NCBI RefSeq assembly: GCF_900157375.1
Contig: NZ_LT721901.1
Location: 614,365-678,364 of the forward strand
DNA length: 64,000 bases
Source: Mycobacterium rhizamassiliense
Lineage (GTDB): Bacteria; Actinomycetota; Actinomycetes; Mycobacteriales; Mycobacteriaceae
Direction of reading: 5' to 3'
Shown here: positions 25,309-35,522 of the stretch, in pieces
Layout: every line of letters begins with the position of its first letter
How positions within the stretch are numbered: position 1 is the stretch's first letter
The notes under the pieces: model-generated
Databases searched by the model: none
The model's input: only the letters and a program-made list of their open reading frames with translations
Told to the model about the DNA's origin: nothing
Translations under genes and position numbers: made by a program

Positions 25309-25326
25309 TTAGCAAAGGTAAGCTAA
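25309..25326. promoter_or_regulatory. AT-rich palindromic box upstream of methyltransferase copy 4
   Basis: TTAGC-N8-GCTAA in an unusually AT-rich stretch (25290-25335) just upstream of the ATG at 25354. It resembles half of an iron box but is one base short of the 19-bp IdeR/DtxR consensus and differs in the core, so I only call it a candidate operator or promoter element. Confidence 0.3.
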
Positions 25327-25353
25327 TTACGTACTTCCAAGAGGGGGAACAAC

Positions 25354-26319
25354 ATGACTTCCACCAGCTCCACCAGATACGAGGGCGACACCTGGGACCT
25401 GGCATCCAGCGTCGGAGTGACCGCCACGATGGTCGCGGCCGCGCGGGCGATCGCCACCCGCGCCGACCGCCCGATCATCGATGACCCGTTCGCCGAGCCG
25501 CTGGTCAAGGCCGTCGGCGTCGATCTGCTCTCCCGGCTGGCCAGCGGCGAATTGGACCCGGCCGAGCTGAACGACGTGCACGACGGGGCCGCCGGATCGG
25601 CCGGGGCGATGTCCCGCATGGCCGACAACATGGCGGTGCGCACCAAGTTCTTCGACGAGTTCTTCACCGACGCGACGAACGCGGGCATCAAGCAGGTGGT
25701 GATCCTGGCTTCCGGGCTCGATTCCCGCGCCTACCGGCTGGACTGGCCGGCCGGGACGGTGGTCTACGAGGTGGACCAGCCGCAGGTCATCGAGTTCAAG
25801 ACCCGAACCCTTTCCGACCTGGGCGCCGCGCCGACCGCCGACCGCCGGGTGGTGGCCATCGACCTGCGCGACGACTGGCCTACCGCGCTGCGTACCGCGG
25901 GCTTCGACCCGAGCCAGCCGGCCGCGTGGAGCGCCGAGGGCCTGCTGGGCTACCTCCCGCCGGAAGCCCAGGACCGCTTGCTGGACACCATCACTGCGCT
26001 GAGCGCGCCGGGCAGCCGGCTGGCCACCGAGAGCGCACCCACCCCCGAGCCCGGTGAAGAGGAAAAGATGCGCGAGCGCATGTCGACCATCACCGAGCGC
26101 TGGCGCTCGCACGGCTTCGACCTGGACATGGCGGGACTGGTGTACCTCGGCGACCGCAACGAGCCGGTTCCCTACCTCTCGGATCGCAGTTGGTCACTGA
26201 GCAGCAGTACTATCCAGGAGCTGTTCGCGGACAACGGCTTTGCCCCGCTCGAGGACGACGACATGCGCATGGGCGAGATGCTTTACACCAGCGGCACCTT
26301 GGAGAAGAAGGCGAAATGA
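25354..26319 (+). CDS. SAM-dependent methyltransferase, TIGR00027/PF04072 family (copy 4)
   Basis: 321 residues, the longest copy, with GAGGGGG ahead of the ATG. It has the family opening [23 protein letters not shown], motif [48 protein letters not shown] and [12 protein letters not shown]. Extra residues lie in the linker after [10 protein letters not shown] and near [14 protein letters not shown]. Second triplet, in the Rv0725c/Rv0726c position. The stop overlaps the copy 5 start. Confidence 0.9.
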   Translation: MTSTSSTRYEGDTWDLASSVGVTATMVAAARAIATRADRPIIDDPFAEPLVKAVGVDLLSRLASGELDPAELNDVHDGAAGSAGAMSRMADNMAVRTKFFDEFFTDATNAGIKQVVILASGLDSRAYRLDWPAGTVVYEVDQPQVIEFKTRTLSDLGAAPTADRRVVAIDLRDDWPTALRTAGFDPSQPAAWSAEGLLGYLPPEAQDRLLDTITALSAPGSRLATESAPTPEPGEEEKMRERMSTITERWRSHGFDLDMAGLVYLGDRNEPVPYLSDRSWSLSSSTIQELFADNGFAPLEDDDMRMGEMLYTSGTLEKKAK

Positions 26320-27227
26320 CGGCCGAGACGGGACGCACCGAAGGCGACAGCTGGGACCTGGCCTCCAGCGTGGGAGCGACGGCCACCATGGTCGCCGCCT
26401 CCCGCGCGGTGGCCTCGCAGGGGGCCGACCCGCTGCTCGACGATCCCTGGGCCGATCCGCTGGTCCGGGCGGTGGGATTGGACGTCTTCATCCGCGTCAT
26501 CGACGGGGAGATCAATTTCGAAGAGGACGCGCTGCTGAACCGCAAGACGCGCACGCAGCAGATGGCGGTGCGGACGCGGTTCTTCGACAACTTCTTCCTC
26601 GACGCCGGCAAAGACGGTGTGCGCCAGGCGGTGATCCTGGCTTCCGGGCTCGACACCCGGGCCTACCGGCTGGTATGGCCGGCGGGGACGGTGGTCTACG
26701 AGATCGACCAGCCGGAGGTCATCGCGTTCAAGACCGAGACGCTGGCCGGCCTCGGCGCCACCCCGACTGCCGAGCGCCGCACCATCGCCATCGACCTGCG
26801 CGACGACTGGCCCGCGGCGCTGCGCGAGGCCGGGTTCGACGCCAGCCGGCCGACCGCGTGGAGCGCGGAAGGCCTGCTGCCCTACCTGCCACCCGAGGCC
26901 CAGGACCGGCTGTTCGACCACATCACCGCGCTGTCCGCGCCGGGCAGCCGGGTGGCCACCGAACACATGGCCGACCCGAACGTGTTCAACGACGAACGCC
27001 TGCAGCAGATCACCGACCGGTGGCGCAGCTTCGGCTTCGACATCAATGCGGGCGACCTGTTCTACCGGGGCGAGCGCAGCGTGGTCGTCGACTACCTGAA
27101 CGGCCACGGCTGGCAAGTGGCGGAGCATCCCACCAGGGAGCTGTATGCCCGCAATGGGTTTGAGTTCCCCGAGGATGTGCCGACGCCGTTCGGCGACATG
27201 AGTTACGTGGCGGCGACCCTTCGATAG
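26316..27227 (+). CDS. SAM-dependent methyltransferase, TIGR00027/PF04072 family (copy 5)
   Basis: 303 residues from ATG 26316 in an ATGA overlap with copy 4; the open frame upstream is only its shadow. [71 protein letters not shown] and [12 protein letters not shown] place it in the family. Confidence 0.9.
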   Translation: MTAETGRTEGDSWDLASSVGATATMVAASRAVASQGADPLLDDPWADPLVRAVGLDVFIRVIDGEINFEEDALLNRKTRTQQMAVRTRFFDNFFLDAGKDGVRQAVILASGLDTRAYRLVWPAGTVVYEIDQPEVIAFKTETLAGLGATPTAERRTIAIDLRDDWPAALREAGFDASRPTAWSAEGLLPYLPPEAQDRLFDHITALSAPGSRVATEHMADPNVFNDERLQQITDRWRSFGFDINAGDLFYRGERSVVVDYLNGHGWQVAEHPTRELYARNGFEFPEDVPTPFGDMSYVAATLR

Positions 27228-27236
27228 GGTGGACTA

Positions 27237-28157
27237 GTGACACGCTCTCACGACGATAACTGGGATCTGGCGTCCAGCGTGGGCGCCACCGCAACCATGG
27301 TCGCGGCCGGCCGCGCCATGGCGACCAAAGATCCACGCGGCTTGATCAACGATCCGTTCGCCGAACCGCTGGTGCGTGCGGTCGGCGTGGACTTCTTCAT
27401 CAAGATGATGGACGGCGAGCTCGATCTCGACGCGATCGAGAACGCCAATCCGACGCGCATCCGGGCGATGATCGACGGAATGGCGGTGCGTACCAGGTAC
27501 TTTGACGACTACTTCGTCAATTCCACCGCCGGCGGGGTGCGTCAGGTGGTCATCCTCGCGTCGGGCTTGGACTCGCGCGCCTACCGGCTGCCCTGGCCCG
27601 CCGACACGGTCGTCTACGAGATCGACCAGCCCCAGGTGATCGAGTTCAAGACCACCACCCTGGCGGGTATCGGCGCCGAGCCCACCGCCACCCGACGCAC
27701 CATCCCGATCGATCTGCGCGCGGACTGGCCCACGGCGCTGCGCGGCGCCGGTCTGGACACGACGGCGCCCACCGCCTGGTTGGCCGAGGGGCTGCTGATC
27801 TACCTGCCGCCGGAGGCCCAGGACCGATTGTTCGACAGCATCACCGCCCTGTCCGCCCCGGGCAGCACCATCGCCACCGAATTCGTGCCCGGCATCATCG
27901 ATTTCGATGCCGACCGGGTCCGGGAGATGTCCGGCTCGTTCCGGGATCACGGCGTGGACATCGACATGGCCTCGCTGGTGTACGCCGGCGAGCGCAACCA
28001 CGTCGTCGACTATCTGGGGGGCAAGGGCTGGGACGTCGAAGGAGTGACCCGAACCGAGTTGTTCGGGCGCGCCGGCCTCGACATACCCACCCCGGATACC
28101 GATGATCCGCTGGGCGAAATCATCTTCATCAGCGGAGGGCTCAGCGGCGAGCGCTAG
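27237..28157 (+). CDS. SAM-dependent methyltransferase, TIGR00027/PF04072 family (copy 6)
   Basis: 306 residues from GTG 27237, 9 bp after copy 5. It has [70 protein letters not shown] and [12 protein letters not shown]. It closes the second triplet; its 3' end overlaps sppA (convergent) by 4 bases. Confidence 0.9.
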   Translation: MTRSHDDNWDLASSVGATATMVAAGRAMATKDPRGLINDPFAEPLVRAVGVDFFIKMMDGELDLDAIENANPTRIRAMIDGMAVRTRYFDDYFVNSTAGGVRQVVILASGLDSRAYRLPWPADTVVYEIDQPQVIEFKTTTLAGIGAEPTATRRTIPIDLRADWPTALRGAGLDTTAPTAWLAEGLLIYLPPEAQDRLFDSITALSAPGSTIATEFVPGIIDFDADRVREMSGSFRDHGVDIDMASLVYAGERNHVVDYLGGKGWDVEGVTRTELFGRAGLDIPTPDTDDPLGEIIFISGGLSGER

Positions 28158-29941
28158 AGCCGCGACTCCCCCAGCCATAGCGCGCTGGTGCCGCTCAGCA
28201 CCTGCTCGACACCCTCGATGATCCCGGTGATCGAACGGCCGAGCAGCGCGCCCACCGCGTCGGTCAGCGACGCGGCCGGTTGCGACGACTCCCGGGGCCG
28301 CACGATGCTCAGCAGCGAGGAGGTCGGGAAGCTGACGATGCGCACGTCGGTATCCTCGTCCAGACCCGCCAGCACCTTGGCCCTGCGCACGGCGGTGCGC
28401 AGGCCGCCGAGTTCGTCGACCAGGCCACGTTCCAGGGCGTCCGCGCCCGTCCAGATCCGGCCGCGGGCAACGGCATCCACGGCATCGGTGGTCATGTTGC
28501 GGCCCTGCGCGACGCGCTCGACGAAGTCGGTGTAGAACAGATCCGCCTCGGCCTCCCGATGCGCGCGCTGCTCCGGGGTGAAGGGCGTGTCCATCGACCA
28601 GGCATCCGCGTTTGCGTTGGTACGCACCGCATCTGACGCGACGCCATAGCGCTCCTTGAGGTCGCGGATTACCAGCTTGCCGGTGATGACGCCGATTGAA
28701 CCGGTGATCGTCGCCGGATTCGCCACGATCGCATCGGCATTCATCGCGACGTAGTAGCCGCCCGACGCCGCGACCGAACCCATCGACACCACCACCGGTT
28801 TGCCGCGCTCGCGGGCCCGGGTCACCTCACGCCAGATCGTCTCCGACGCGGTGACCGAGCCGCCGGGGCTCTCCACCCGCAGCACGATCGCCGACACCGA
28901 ATCGTCGGCGGCCGCCTCCCGTAGCGCCGCCGCGATCGTGTCACCACCGGCCGACGAATTCCCGATGGGCAGGAACTGGCGGCCGCCGCGTCCGTTGACG
29001 ATCGGACCCTCGAGGGTGACGACGGCCAACGTGGGCTTGGGTTTGCGACCCGGAATCGACGGCACCGGCGGCATCGGCCACGGCCGTGACGCGCCGGCGT
29101 AGCGGACCAGATTGAGCCGCGGCGGCTTGCCCTCGCTGTCGCTCGATTCCGGTGAATAGTCCTCGACGCCAACGAGTTCGGCCATCCGCGCGTGCGCCTC
29201 GTCGCGGAAGCCGATCCGGTCCACCAGCCCCGCGGCCACGGCGTCGTCGCGCAGCAGGGGCGCCCGGTCGGCGAGCGCGTCGAGCCCGCCCGAATCGATG
29301 TTGCGCGAGCCCGCGATCGCCTGCCACACCTGGCCCTGCAGGCTCTCCAGCATCCGGGTCACCGCCTCGCGATGACTATCGGTGAACCCGCCTTCGGTGA
29401 AAAGGTTTGCCGCCGACTTGTATTCGCCCTTCGCGATGAACTCGGCCTCGATACCCGCCTTGTCCAGCGCGCCGCGCAGGAAGGTCGCATTGCTGGCGAA
29501 CCCGATCAACCCGACGGTTCCCGACGGCTGCATCCACACCTCGCCGAACGCCGACGCCAGGTAGTACGACAGGGTGCCCGGATAGGTCTCGGCCCAGGCC
29601 AGCGACGGCTTGACCGCGCTGAACGCCGCGATCGCCTCGCGCAGCTCCTGGACCGCGGCCGCCGGTGACGCGTCGAGCTGGACCCGGGCGATCAGCCCGG
29701 CGACCCGCGGGTCGTCGGCGGCCCGGTGGATCGCGGCGACCGCGTCGCGCAGCGTAATCCCCCGACCGCCCCCGGTGATGATCGACAACGGGTCCAGCCC
29801 GGTCGTCTCGGGCGGCAGCGTGCGCAGGCTCAGCTCGAGCACGCAGCCACTGGGCACGCCGTGGTGGCGAGCGGTATCGACCCGCCCGGCCAGGGCCCGC
29901 ACGTCGTCGACACCGGGGATAGAAGGCAGAAAGGCGAACAT
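28154..29941 (-). CDS. sppA: Signal peptide peptidase / protease IV SppA
   Basis: 595 residues, the long double-domain SppA form (67K type). The catalytic Lys175 is in [12 protein letters not shown] in the first half, and the nucleophile Ser393 in [15 protein letters not shown] in the second. [13 protein letters not shown] and GSIGVITGK frame the oligomer interface. It degrades cleaved signal peptides at the membrane. ATG 29941 is the first start with family similarity; upstream open sequence is antisense to the luciferase-like gene. Equivalent of Rv0724, adjacent to the spc operon end as in M. tuberculosis. Confidence 0.92.
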   Translation of the reverse strand: MFAFLPSIPGVDDVRALAGRVDTARHHGVPSGCVLELSLRTLPPETTGLDPLSIITGGGRGITLRDAVAAIHRAADDPRVAGLIARVQLDASPAAAVQELREAIAAFSAVKPSLAWAETYPGTLSYYLASAFGEVWMQPSGTVGLIGFASNATFLRGALDKAGIEAEFIAKGEYKSAANLFTEGGFTDSHREAVTRMLESLQGQVWQAIAGSRNIDSGGLDALADRAPLLRDDAVAAGLVDRIGFRDEAHARMAELVGVEDYSPESSDSEGKPPRLNLVRYAGASRPWPMPPVPSIPGRKPKPTLAVVTLEGPIVNGRGGRQFLPIGNSSAGGDTIAAALREAAADDSVSAIVLRVESPGGSVTASETIWREVTRARERGKPVVVSMGSVAASGGYYVAMNADAIVANPATITGSIGVITGKLVIRDLKERYGVASDAVRTNANADAWSMDTPFTPEQRAHREAEADLFYTDFVERVAQGRNMTTDAVDAVARGRIWTGADALERGLVDELGGLRTAVRRAKVLAGLDEDTDVRIVSFPTSSLLSIVRPRESSQPAASLTDAVGALLGRSITGIIEGVEQVLSGTSALWLGESRL

Positions 29942-29980
29942 GCTCTGCAGCGTACCGATCTGTCGCCGTAGGGTGGTTTG

Positions 29981-30910
29981 GTGAGGTTTTCGATCGCGAT
30001 CCCCCAGTTCGATTACGACGGCTTCGACGGCGACGGGCTGCGCGCGTATCTGAGGCGCGCCGAGGACCTCGGGTTCGAGGGGGTCTGGGCGCTCGAGCAG
30101 ACCATCGGCCGCGGGCCGCTGCTTGCGCCGCTGGAGTTGCTGTCGTATGCCGCGGCGTGCACCGAGCGGCTGCGCCTGGGGGTGGCCGTGCTGGTGCTGC
30201 CGCATCACGAGCCGCTGCAGCTCGCCTCCGCGGTGACAACGGTCGACCGGATCAGCCACGGTCGGCTGGACATCGGTGTCGCGCCGGGCCGCGGCGGGCC
30301 CTCGCTCGCCGCGTTCGACGTCGACAAGGACACCTTCATCTCGTATTTCACCGAGAGCCTGAAACTGATGAAGGCGGCCTGGTCCGACGAGCCCGCCGTG
30401 ACGTTGCACGGCAGATTCCGCGACGTCGACGGCCTTCCGTTCGCGCCCAAGCCGGTGCAGCGACCGCATCCGCCGATCTGGTTCGGCGGCATGGCGCCCA
30501 AGGCCTTAGCGCGGGCGGTGCGCCTCGGCGACGCGTTCATGGGCGCGGGCGCCTCCAGCACCGAAGCCTTCGCCCAGGCCGTCCCGATCGTCCGCCGCGA
30601 GCTCGCCGAGCAGGAGAAGGACCCGGCACACTTCCCCATCAGCAAGCGCGTCTATCTGATGGTCGACGACGACGCGGCGCGGGCCCGCGAGCGGGTGCTC
30701 GCCGGCCTGGAACGCACCTACAGCGGCGCGATACCGGGGATCGAGGACGTGCCGGTGTCGGGGACCCCCGACGACGTGGTGCGGGGGCTGCGCGAGGCGA
30801 TCGACGCCGGCGCTCAGACGCTGCTGCTCAATCCCGTCGGCCCCGATGTCGAGCAGAACCGCGAGCAGATGGAACGCCTTGCCGCAGAGGTCATTCCGCA
30901 GCTGCGCTGA
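29981..30910 (+). CDS. Luciferase-like (LLM/F420-type) oxidoreductase
   Basis: 309 residues from GTG 29981. TIM-barrel features of the bacterial luciferase family: FSIAIPQFDYDG, AEDLGFEGVWALEQ, RLRLGVAVLVLPHHEPLQLASAVTTVDRISHGRLDIGVAPGRGG, RPHPPIWFGGMAPKALARA, and GTPDDVVRGLREAIDAGAQTLLL. The cofactor is FMNH2 or F420; mycobacteria use many F420 members. The substrate is unknown. Divergent from sppA with 39 bp between starts; the 3' end runs toward the spc operon terminator. Confidence 0.85.
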   Translation: MRFSIAIPQFDYDGFDGDGLRAYLRRAEDLGFEGVWALEQTIGRGPLLAPLELLSYAAACTERLRLGVAVLVLPHHEPLQLASAVTTVDRISHGRLDIGVAPGRGGPSLAAFDVDKDTFISYFTESLKLMKAAWSDEPAVTLHGRFRDVDGLPFAPKPVQRPHPPIWFGGMAPKALARAVRLGDAFMGAGASSTEAFAQAVPIVRRELAEQEKDPAHFPISKRVYLMVDDDAARARERVLAGLERTYSGAIPGIEDVPVSGTPDDVVRGLREAIDAGAQTLLLNPVGPDVEQNREQMERLAAEVIPQLR

Positions 30911-30942
30911 ATCCCCCGCAAGCGGGAGGTACCCCCAGCGAA

Positions 30943-30972
30943 AGCCCCCGACACGCAATGCGTGCGGGGGCT
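30943..30972 (-). terminator. Hairpin terminator after spc operon (rplO)
   Basis: A stem of about 14 bp (AGCCCCCGACACGCA paired with TGCGTGCGGGGGCT, one bulge) with almost no loop. On the plus strand CTTTT follows. It lies 16 bp past the rplO stop and 32 bp past the luciferase-like gene, so it may serve both strands. Confidence 0.75.
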
Positions 30973-30988
30973 TTTCGCGTTGTCGCAG

Positions 30989-31429
30989 TTACAGCTCGGT
31001 GGCCGAACCGCCTGCGGCGCTGATCTTCTCGCGCGCGCTGCCGCTGAACTTGTGTGCGGTCAGCTCGACCTTGACGGTCAGCTCGCCGTCGCCGAGGACC
31101 TTGACCAACGAGTTCTTGCGAACCGCGCCCTTGGCCACCAGCTCGTCGACGCCGATGGCACCGCCCTGCGGGAACAGCCGGCTGATGTCGCCGACGTTGA
31201 CGATCTCGTACTCGGTGCGGAACGGGTTGCGGAATCCCTTGAGCTTGGGTAGCCGCATGTGGATGGGCATCTGCCCACCCTCGAAGGTCGCCGGCACGTT
31301 CTTGCGCGCCTTGGTGCCCTTGGTTCCTCGGCCCGCGGACTTACCCTTGGAGCCCTCACCGCGGCCGACGCGGGTGCGCGCCTTCTTCGACCCGGGGGCC
31401 GGCTTCAGGTCGTGCAGCTTGATGGTCAT
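30989..31429 (-). CDS. rplO: 50S ribosomal protein L15
   Basis: 146 residues. Starts [38 protein letters not shown], the basic Gly-rich L15 N-terminus. It binds 23S rRNA late in assembly. Last gene of the spc unit here; secY is uncoupled and lies about 18 kb away, as in M. tuberculosis. ATGA overlap with rpmD. Confidence 0.97.
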   Translation of the reverse strand: MTIKLHDLKPAPGSKKARTRVGRGEGSKGKSAGRGTKGTKARKNVPATFEGGQMPIHMRLPKLKGFRNPFRTEYEIVNVGDISRLFPQGGAIGVDELVAKGAVRKNSLVKVLGDGELTVKVELTAHKFSGSAREKISAAGGSATEL

Positions 31430-31611
31430 TTGGTCTCCTCCACCTCGACGAGGTGGTTCACCACGGCGATCAGGCCGCGGGTCTGTGGGTTGTCCTCGCG
31501 AACCACCGACTGCCGAATCTTGCGCAGGCCCAGCGTGCGCAGGCTCTCACGCTGCTTCCAGCGTGCCCCAATGGTGCTGCGCACCTGGGTGATTTTCAGT
31601 TGAGCACTCAT
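31426..31611 (-). CDS. rpmD: 50S ribosomal protein L30
   Basis: 61 residues. [44 protein letters not shown] is typical bacterial L30. It overlaps rpsE and rplO by 4 bases each. Confidence 0.97.
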   Translation of the reverse strand: MSAQLKITQVRSTIGARWKQRESLRTLGLRKIRQSVVREDNPQTRGLIAVVNHLVEVEETK

Positions 31612-32300
31612 GATTGTGGCGATGCCTCTCGTGCTGCCGCCGCACTGGCCAGCGCGTCACTTTCGCGGCGCGCCTTCAACATTCCGGCGGGAGCGACGTC
31701 CTCGATCGGCAGTCCGCGGCGAGCGGCCACCTCCTCGGGACGCTGCAAGAGCTTGAGCGCCGCGACGGTGGCGTGCACCACGTTGATCGCGTTGTCGCTA
31801 CCCAGCGATTTGGCCAGGATGTCGTGCACTCCAGCGCATTCCAGCACCGCGCGTGCCGCACCACCGGCGATCACACCGGTACCGGGGCTGGCGGGCCGCA
31901 GCATCACCACGCCCGCGGCGGCCTCACCCTGCACCGGGTGCGTGATGGTGCTGCCGATCAGCGGCACCCGGAAGAAGCCCTTGCGGGCCTCCTCGACGCC
32001 CTTGGCGATCGCGGCGGGAACTTCCTTGGCCTTGCCGTAGCCGACCCCGACCATGCCGGCGCCGTCACCGACGATCACCAGCGCGGTGAAGCTGAAGCGC
32101 CGACCACCCTTGACCACCTTGGACACGCGGTTGATCGCAACGACGCGTTCCAGGTAGTTGCTCTTGTCGCCGTCGCGGTCACGACCACCACGGCCACCGC
32201 CGTCGCGGCCACGGCCGCGGCCATCGCGGTCGCCGCCCCGGTCACCACGGTTGTCACGATTGTCCGGGGCGCCCTGCGACCCAGCAGACTGTTCCGCCAT
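31608..32300 (-). CDS. rpsE: 30S ribosomal protein S5
   Basis: 230 residues. An actinobacterial acidic/basic extension of about 50 residues rich in [19 protein letters not shown] precedes the S5 core ([45 protein letters not shown]). It acts in decoding fidelity and mRNA unwinding. Located between rplR and rpmD. Confidence 0.97.
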   Translation of the reverse strand: MAEQSAGSQGAPDNRDNRGDRGGDRDGRGRGRDGGGRGGRDRDGDKSNYLERVVAINRVSKVVKGGRRFSFTALVIVGDGAGMVGVGYGKAKEVPAAIAKGVEEARKGFFRVPLIGSTITHPVQGEAAAGVVMLRPASPGTGVIAGGAARAVLECAGVHDILAKSLGSDNAINVVHATVAALKLLQRPEEVAARRGLPIEDVAPAGMLKARRESDALASAAAAREASPQS

Positions 32301-32328
32301 TATGCGGTCCTTCCAGTCATGTTCGTCA

Positions 32329-32733
32329 TCAGAAATTCAATCCGTTCTCGCGCGCGGCGTCGGCCAGCGCGGCGATCCGTCCGCCGTAGGTGTATCCCCC
32401 GCGGTCGAATACCACGGTGTCGATGCCCGCGGCCTTGGCCCGCTCCGCGATCAGTTGACCGACCCGCACGCTGCGGGCCTTCTTGTCCCCGTCCAGACCG
32501 CGCACATCGGCCTCGATCGACGACGCGGCGGCCACCGTGGTGCCGGTCTCGTCGTTGACCAGCTGCACGTGAATGTGCCGCGCGGATCGATTCACCACCA
32601 ACCGCGGGCGCTGCGGAGTGCCCGCGAGCTTCTTGCGCAGCCGTGCGTGCCTGCGCAGCCGGGAGACCCGGCGGGTTGCGGAAACGCTCTGCCCCACCGG
32701 CTTCCGCTCGGCAGTGGCTTGTTTTTGCGCCAT
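32329..32733 (-). CDS. rplR: 50S ribosomal protein L18
   Basis: 134 residues. [35 protein letters not shown] and [26 protein letters not shown] are L18 signatures; it binds 5S rRNA. Two bases separate it from rplF. Confidence 0.97.
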   Translation of the reverse strand: MAQKQATAERKPVGQSVSATRRVSRLRRHARLRKKLAGTPQRPRLVVNRSARHIHVQLVNDETGTTVAAASSIEADVRGLDGDKKARSVRVGQLIAERAKAAGIDTVVFDRGGYTYGGRIAALADAARENGLNF

Positions 32734-32735
32734 GA

Positions 32736-33275
32736 CTACTTACCTGTCTTTCCGACCTTGCGGCGGATCTGCTCACCCTCGTAACGCACGCCCTTGCCCT
32801 TGTACGGGTCGGGGCGGCGCAGGCGACGGATGTTCGCCGAGATCTGGCCGACCTTCTGCTTGTCGATGCCCGAGACGGTGAACTTGGTCGGCGACTGGAC
32901 CGCGAATGTGATGCCTTCCGGGGCCTCGATCACCACGGGGTGGCTGTATCCGAGCGCGAACTCCAGGTTGGAACCCTTGAGCTGCACGCGGTAGCCGACA
33001 CCGAAGATCTCCATCTTGGTTTCGTAGCCCTGCGTCACGCCGGTGACCAGGTTGGACACCAGGGTGCGGGACAATCCGTGCAACGAGCGGTTCTCCCGCT
33101 CGTCGTCGGGACGGGTAATCACGATGGCGCCGTCTTCGTTGCGCGCCACCGAGATTGGCTCGGAGATGGTCAGGTTCAGGGAGCCCTTGGGTCCCTTCAC
33201 CGACACCTGCTGGCCGTCGATCGTGACGTCGACTCCGGCGGGAACCGGAACCGGCTGCTTACCAATGCGCGACAT
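32736..33275 (-). CDS. rplF: 50S ribosomal protein L6
   Basis: 179 residues. [22 protein letters not shown] at the start and [16 protein letters not shown] near the end are diagnostic. Located near the GTPase centre of the large subunit. Confidence 0.97.
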   Translation of the reverse strand: MSRIGKQPVPVPAGVDVTIDGQQVSVKGPKGSLNLTISEPISVARNEDGAIVITRPDDERENRSLHGLSRTLVSNLVTGVTQGYETKMEIFGVGYRVQLKGSNLEFALGYSHPVVIEAPEGITFAVQSPTKFTVSGIDKQKVGQISANIRRLRRPDPYKGKGVRYEGEQIRRKVGKTGK

Positions 33276-33287
33276 GGTTACCCCTCC

Positions 33288-33686
33288 TCACCACACGTAC
33301 GCGAGGACTTCGCCGCCCACGCCCTGTCTGGCTGCCTGACGGTCGGTGAGCAGGCCGGAAGAAGTCGAGATGATCGCAACACCCAGGCCGCCGAGAACCC
33401 GCGGCAAGCTGGTGGACTTTGCGTACACCCGCAGACCAGGCTTGGACACCCGCCGCAAGCCGGCGATGCTGCGCTCCCGGCTGGGCCCGTACTTGAGCTG
33501 GACGATCAGCGACTTGCCGACGCGAGCATCTTCGGTCCGGAAATCGGTGATGTAGCCCTCGCTCTTGAGGATCTGGGCGATGTTCGCCTTGATCTTCGAA
33601 TGAGGCAAGGTCACCTCGTCGTGGTACGCCGAGTTGGCGTTGCGCAGACGTGTTAAGAAGTCTGCGATCGGGTCCGTCATTGTCAT
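33288..33686 (-). CDS. rpsH: 30S ribosomal protein S8
   Basis: 132 residues. [39 protein letters not shown] and [31 protein letters not shown] are S8 signatures. It binds 16S rRNA helix 21 and in other bacteria is the translational repressor of this operon. Confidence 0.97.
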   Translation of the reverse strand: MTMTDPIADFLTRLRNANSAYHDEVTLPHSKIKANIAQILKSEGYITDFRTEDARVGKSLIVQLKYGPSRERSIAGLRRVSKPGLRVYAKSTSLPRVLGGLGVAIISTSSGLLTDRQAARQGVGGEVLAYVW

Positions 33687-33775
33687 GACAGTGTCTGTTA
33701 CCTTCCTCGCGGTGGTTCCCGGCTAGGGCCTGCCGCGCGCCTGTCTTGTGTTGGTCTCTTGTCCTGTGCGGCCTG

Positions 33776-33961
33776 TTACCAGCTGCTCTTTTGCACGCCG
33801 GGCAATTCGCCCGCGTGCGCCATCTCGCGCAGGCAGATCCTGCACAGCCCGAACTTGCGGAACACCGCGCGCGGGCGACCGCACCTGTTGCAGCGCGTGT
33901 AGCCGCGCACAGCGAACTTGGGCTTCGCGGCCGCTTTGTTGACCAATGCCTTCTTAGCCAT
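33776..33961 (-). CDS. rpsN: 30S ribosomal protein S14, zinc-binding (type Z)
   Basis: 61 residues from ATG 33961. A zinc ribbon of two CxxC pairs (CNRCGRP ... CRICLRE) marks the short C+ form. Between rplE (4-bp gap) and rpsH. Confidence 0.96.
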   Translation of the reverse strand: MAKKALVNKAAAKPKFAVRGYTRCNRCGRPRAVFRKFGLCRICLREMAHAGELPGVQKSSW

Positions 33962-33965
33962 CTGC

Positions 33966-34529
33966 TCAGTTCTCCTTGAACGGAAAGCCGAGGGCCCGCA
34001 ACAGCGCTCGTCCTTCGTCGTCGTTCGTCGCCGAGGTGACGACGTTGATGTCCATGCCGCGGACCCGGTCGATCTTGTCCACGTCGATCTCGTGGAACAC
34101 CGACTGCTCGGCGAGCCCGAAGGTGTAGTTGCCGACACCGTCGAACTGCTTGGGCGAAAGACCGCGGAAGTCGCGAATACGCGGCAGCGCAATCGAAGTG
34201 AGCCGGTCGAGGAACTCCCACATCCGGTCTCCCCGCAGGGTGACCCGCGCACCGATCGGCATGCCCTCGCGCAACTTGAACTGCGCGATCGACTTGCGCG
34301 CCTTGCGGATCTCGGGCTTCTGCCCGGTGATCAGCGCCAGGTCGCTGACCGCGCCGTTGATCAGCTTGGCGTCCCGGGCGGCGTCACCGACGCCCATGTT
34401 GACGACGACCTTGGTCACGGTCGGGATCTGCATCACGTTGCCGTAGCCGAATTCCTTGTGCAGCGCATCGCGAATCTCGTTGCGGTAGCGCTCTTTCAGG
34501 CGCGGCAGCACCTTCTCTGCTGTGCTCAT
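33966..34529 (-). CDS. rplE: 50S ribosomal protein L5
   Basis: 187 residues. [38 protein letters not shown] and [28 protein letters not shown] are L5 marks; it contacts 5S rRNA and the P-site tRNA. Start and rplX stop overlap by one base (TGATG). Confidence 0.97.
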   Translation of the reverse strand: MSTAEKVLPRLKERYRNEIRDALHKEFGYGNVMQIPTVTKVVVNMGVGDAARDAKLINGAVSDLALITGQKPEIRKARKSIAQFKLREGMPIGARVTLRGDRMWEFLDRLTSIALPRIRDFRGLSPKQFDGVGNYTFGLAEQSVFHEIDVDKIDRVRGMDINVVTSATNDDEGRALLRALGFPFKEN

Positions 34530-34846
34530 CAGATGTCCTTGCCGTTGCGCTTCGAGATACGGACGCGCTTACCGGACTCCTCGTCCAGGCGGTAGCCGAC
34601 GCGGGTCGGCTTGCCGTCGGAGTCCACGACCATCACGTTGGACGCGTCGATCGGGGCTTCCTGAGTGACGATTCCGCCCGACTGCGCACCGCGCTGGTTG
34701 GTCGAAACCGCGGTGTGCTTCTTGATCGCGTTCACACCCTGCACCAGCACCCGGTTGCGTTCCGGGTAGACCTTGAGGACCTTGCCCTTGGCGCCCTTGT
34801 CTTTACCGGCGATCACCAGGACGGTGTCGTCCTTTTTGACCTTCAT
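34529..34846 (-). CDS. rplX: 50S ribosomal protein L24
   Basis: 105 residues. [38 protein letters not shown] is the KOW motif of L24, an assembly initiator. It directly abuts rplN. Confidence 0.97.
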   Translation of the reverse strand: MKVKKDDTVLVIAGKDKGAKGKVLKVYPERNRVLVQGVNAIKKHTAVSTNQRGAQSGGIVTQEAPIDASNVMVVDSDGKPTRVGYRLDEESGKRVRISKRNGKDI

Positions 34847-35215
34847 CTACAACACCTCCGGGGCGAGCGAGATGATCTTCATGAACTTCTTCTCGCGCAG
34901 TTCGCGCCCGACCGGCCCGAAGATGCGCGTCCCGCGCGGGTCGTTGTCGGGCTTGATGATCACCGCGGCGTTCTCATCGAACTTGATGTAGCTGCCGTCG
35001 GGACGCCTGCGCTCCTTGACGGTGCGCACCACCACGGCCTTGACGACGTCGCCGCGCTTGACGTTGCCGCCGGGAATGGCGTCCTTGACGGTGGCGACGA
35101 TGACATCACCGATGCCGGCGTAGCGTCGCGACGAACCACCGAGCACGCGGATGCACAAGATCTCCTTGGCACCGGTGTTGTCGGCGACCTTCAGCCGCGA
35201 TTCCTGCTGAATCAC
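34847..35215 (-). CDS. rplN: 50S ribosomal protein L14
   Basis: 122 residues. [37 protein letters not shown] is L14. First gene of the spc operon; GTG start behind AGGAGATCAG. The upstream gap to 35522 contains the operon promoter and a leader of about 165 nt; nothing else is recognised there. Confidence 0.97.
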   Translation of the reverse strand: MIQQESRLKVADNTGAKEILCIRVLGGSSRRYAGIGDVIVATVKDAIPGGNVKRGDVVKAVVVRTVKERRRPDGSYIKFDENAAVIIKPDNDPRGTRIFGPVGRELREKKFMKIISLAPEVL

Positions 35216-35387
35216 CTGATCTCCTGAACTGGTTCACGTGTACACGACAGGAGAACTCGCCTTGGTGAGCGGTGCAGCGAGCACTACCCACCAAAAAAAC
35301 CTGACGTGCGCGGTCTTTGTCACCGAAAGGCACGCGGGGCCGATGTGCTGCAAATACCGGCCGAGGTCTGCCCAAGGCAACCCCTAG

Positions 35388-35416
35388 ATACTAGGTGAAG
35401 ACCTGCGTAGAGCCAA
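35388..35416 (-). promoter_or_regulatory. Housekeeping-type promoter of the spc operon
   Basis: Minus strand: TTGGCT (35416-35411), a 17-nt spacer, then TAGTAT (35393-35388). The predicted start is near 35381. It is the only well-formed -35/-10 pair I found in the 307-bp gap. Confidence 0.6.
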
Positions 35417-35522
35417 ATTCCCGGCGGCACGCGCAATGCGCTCGCCGTTCGTTGGCTAATCGTTATGCGACACAGCACGCCACGGGGCCTTTTTTGCTGC
35501 GGGAAAGCCCCAGAATGCGGGC

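Noticed and set aside
25309..25326. Iron box for IdeR
   Set aside because: One base short of the 19-bp consensus with several core mismatches; kept only as a generic palindrome.
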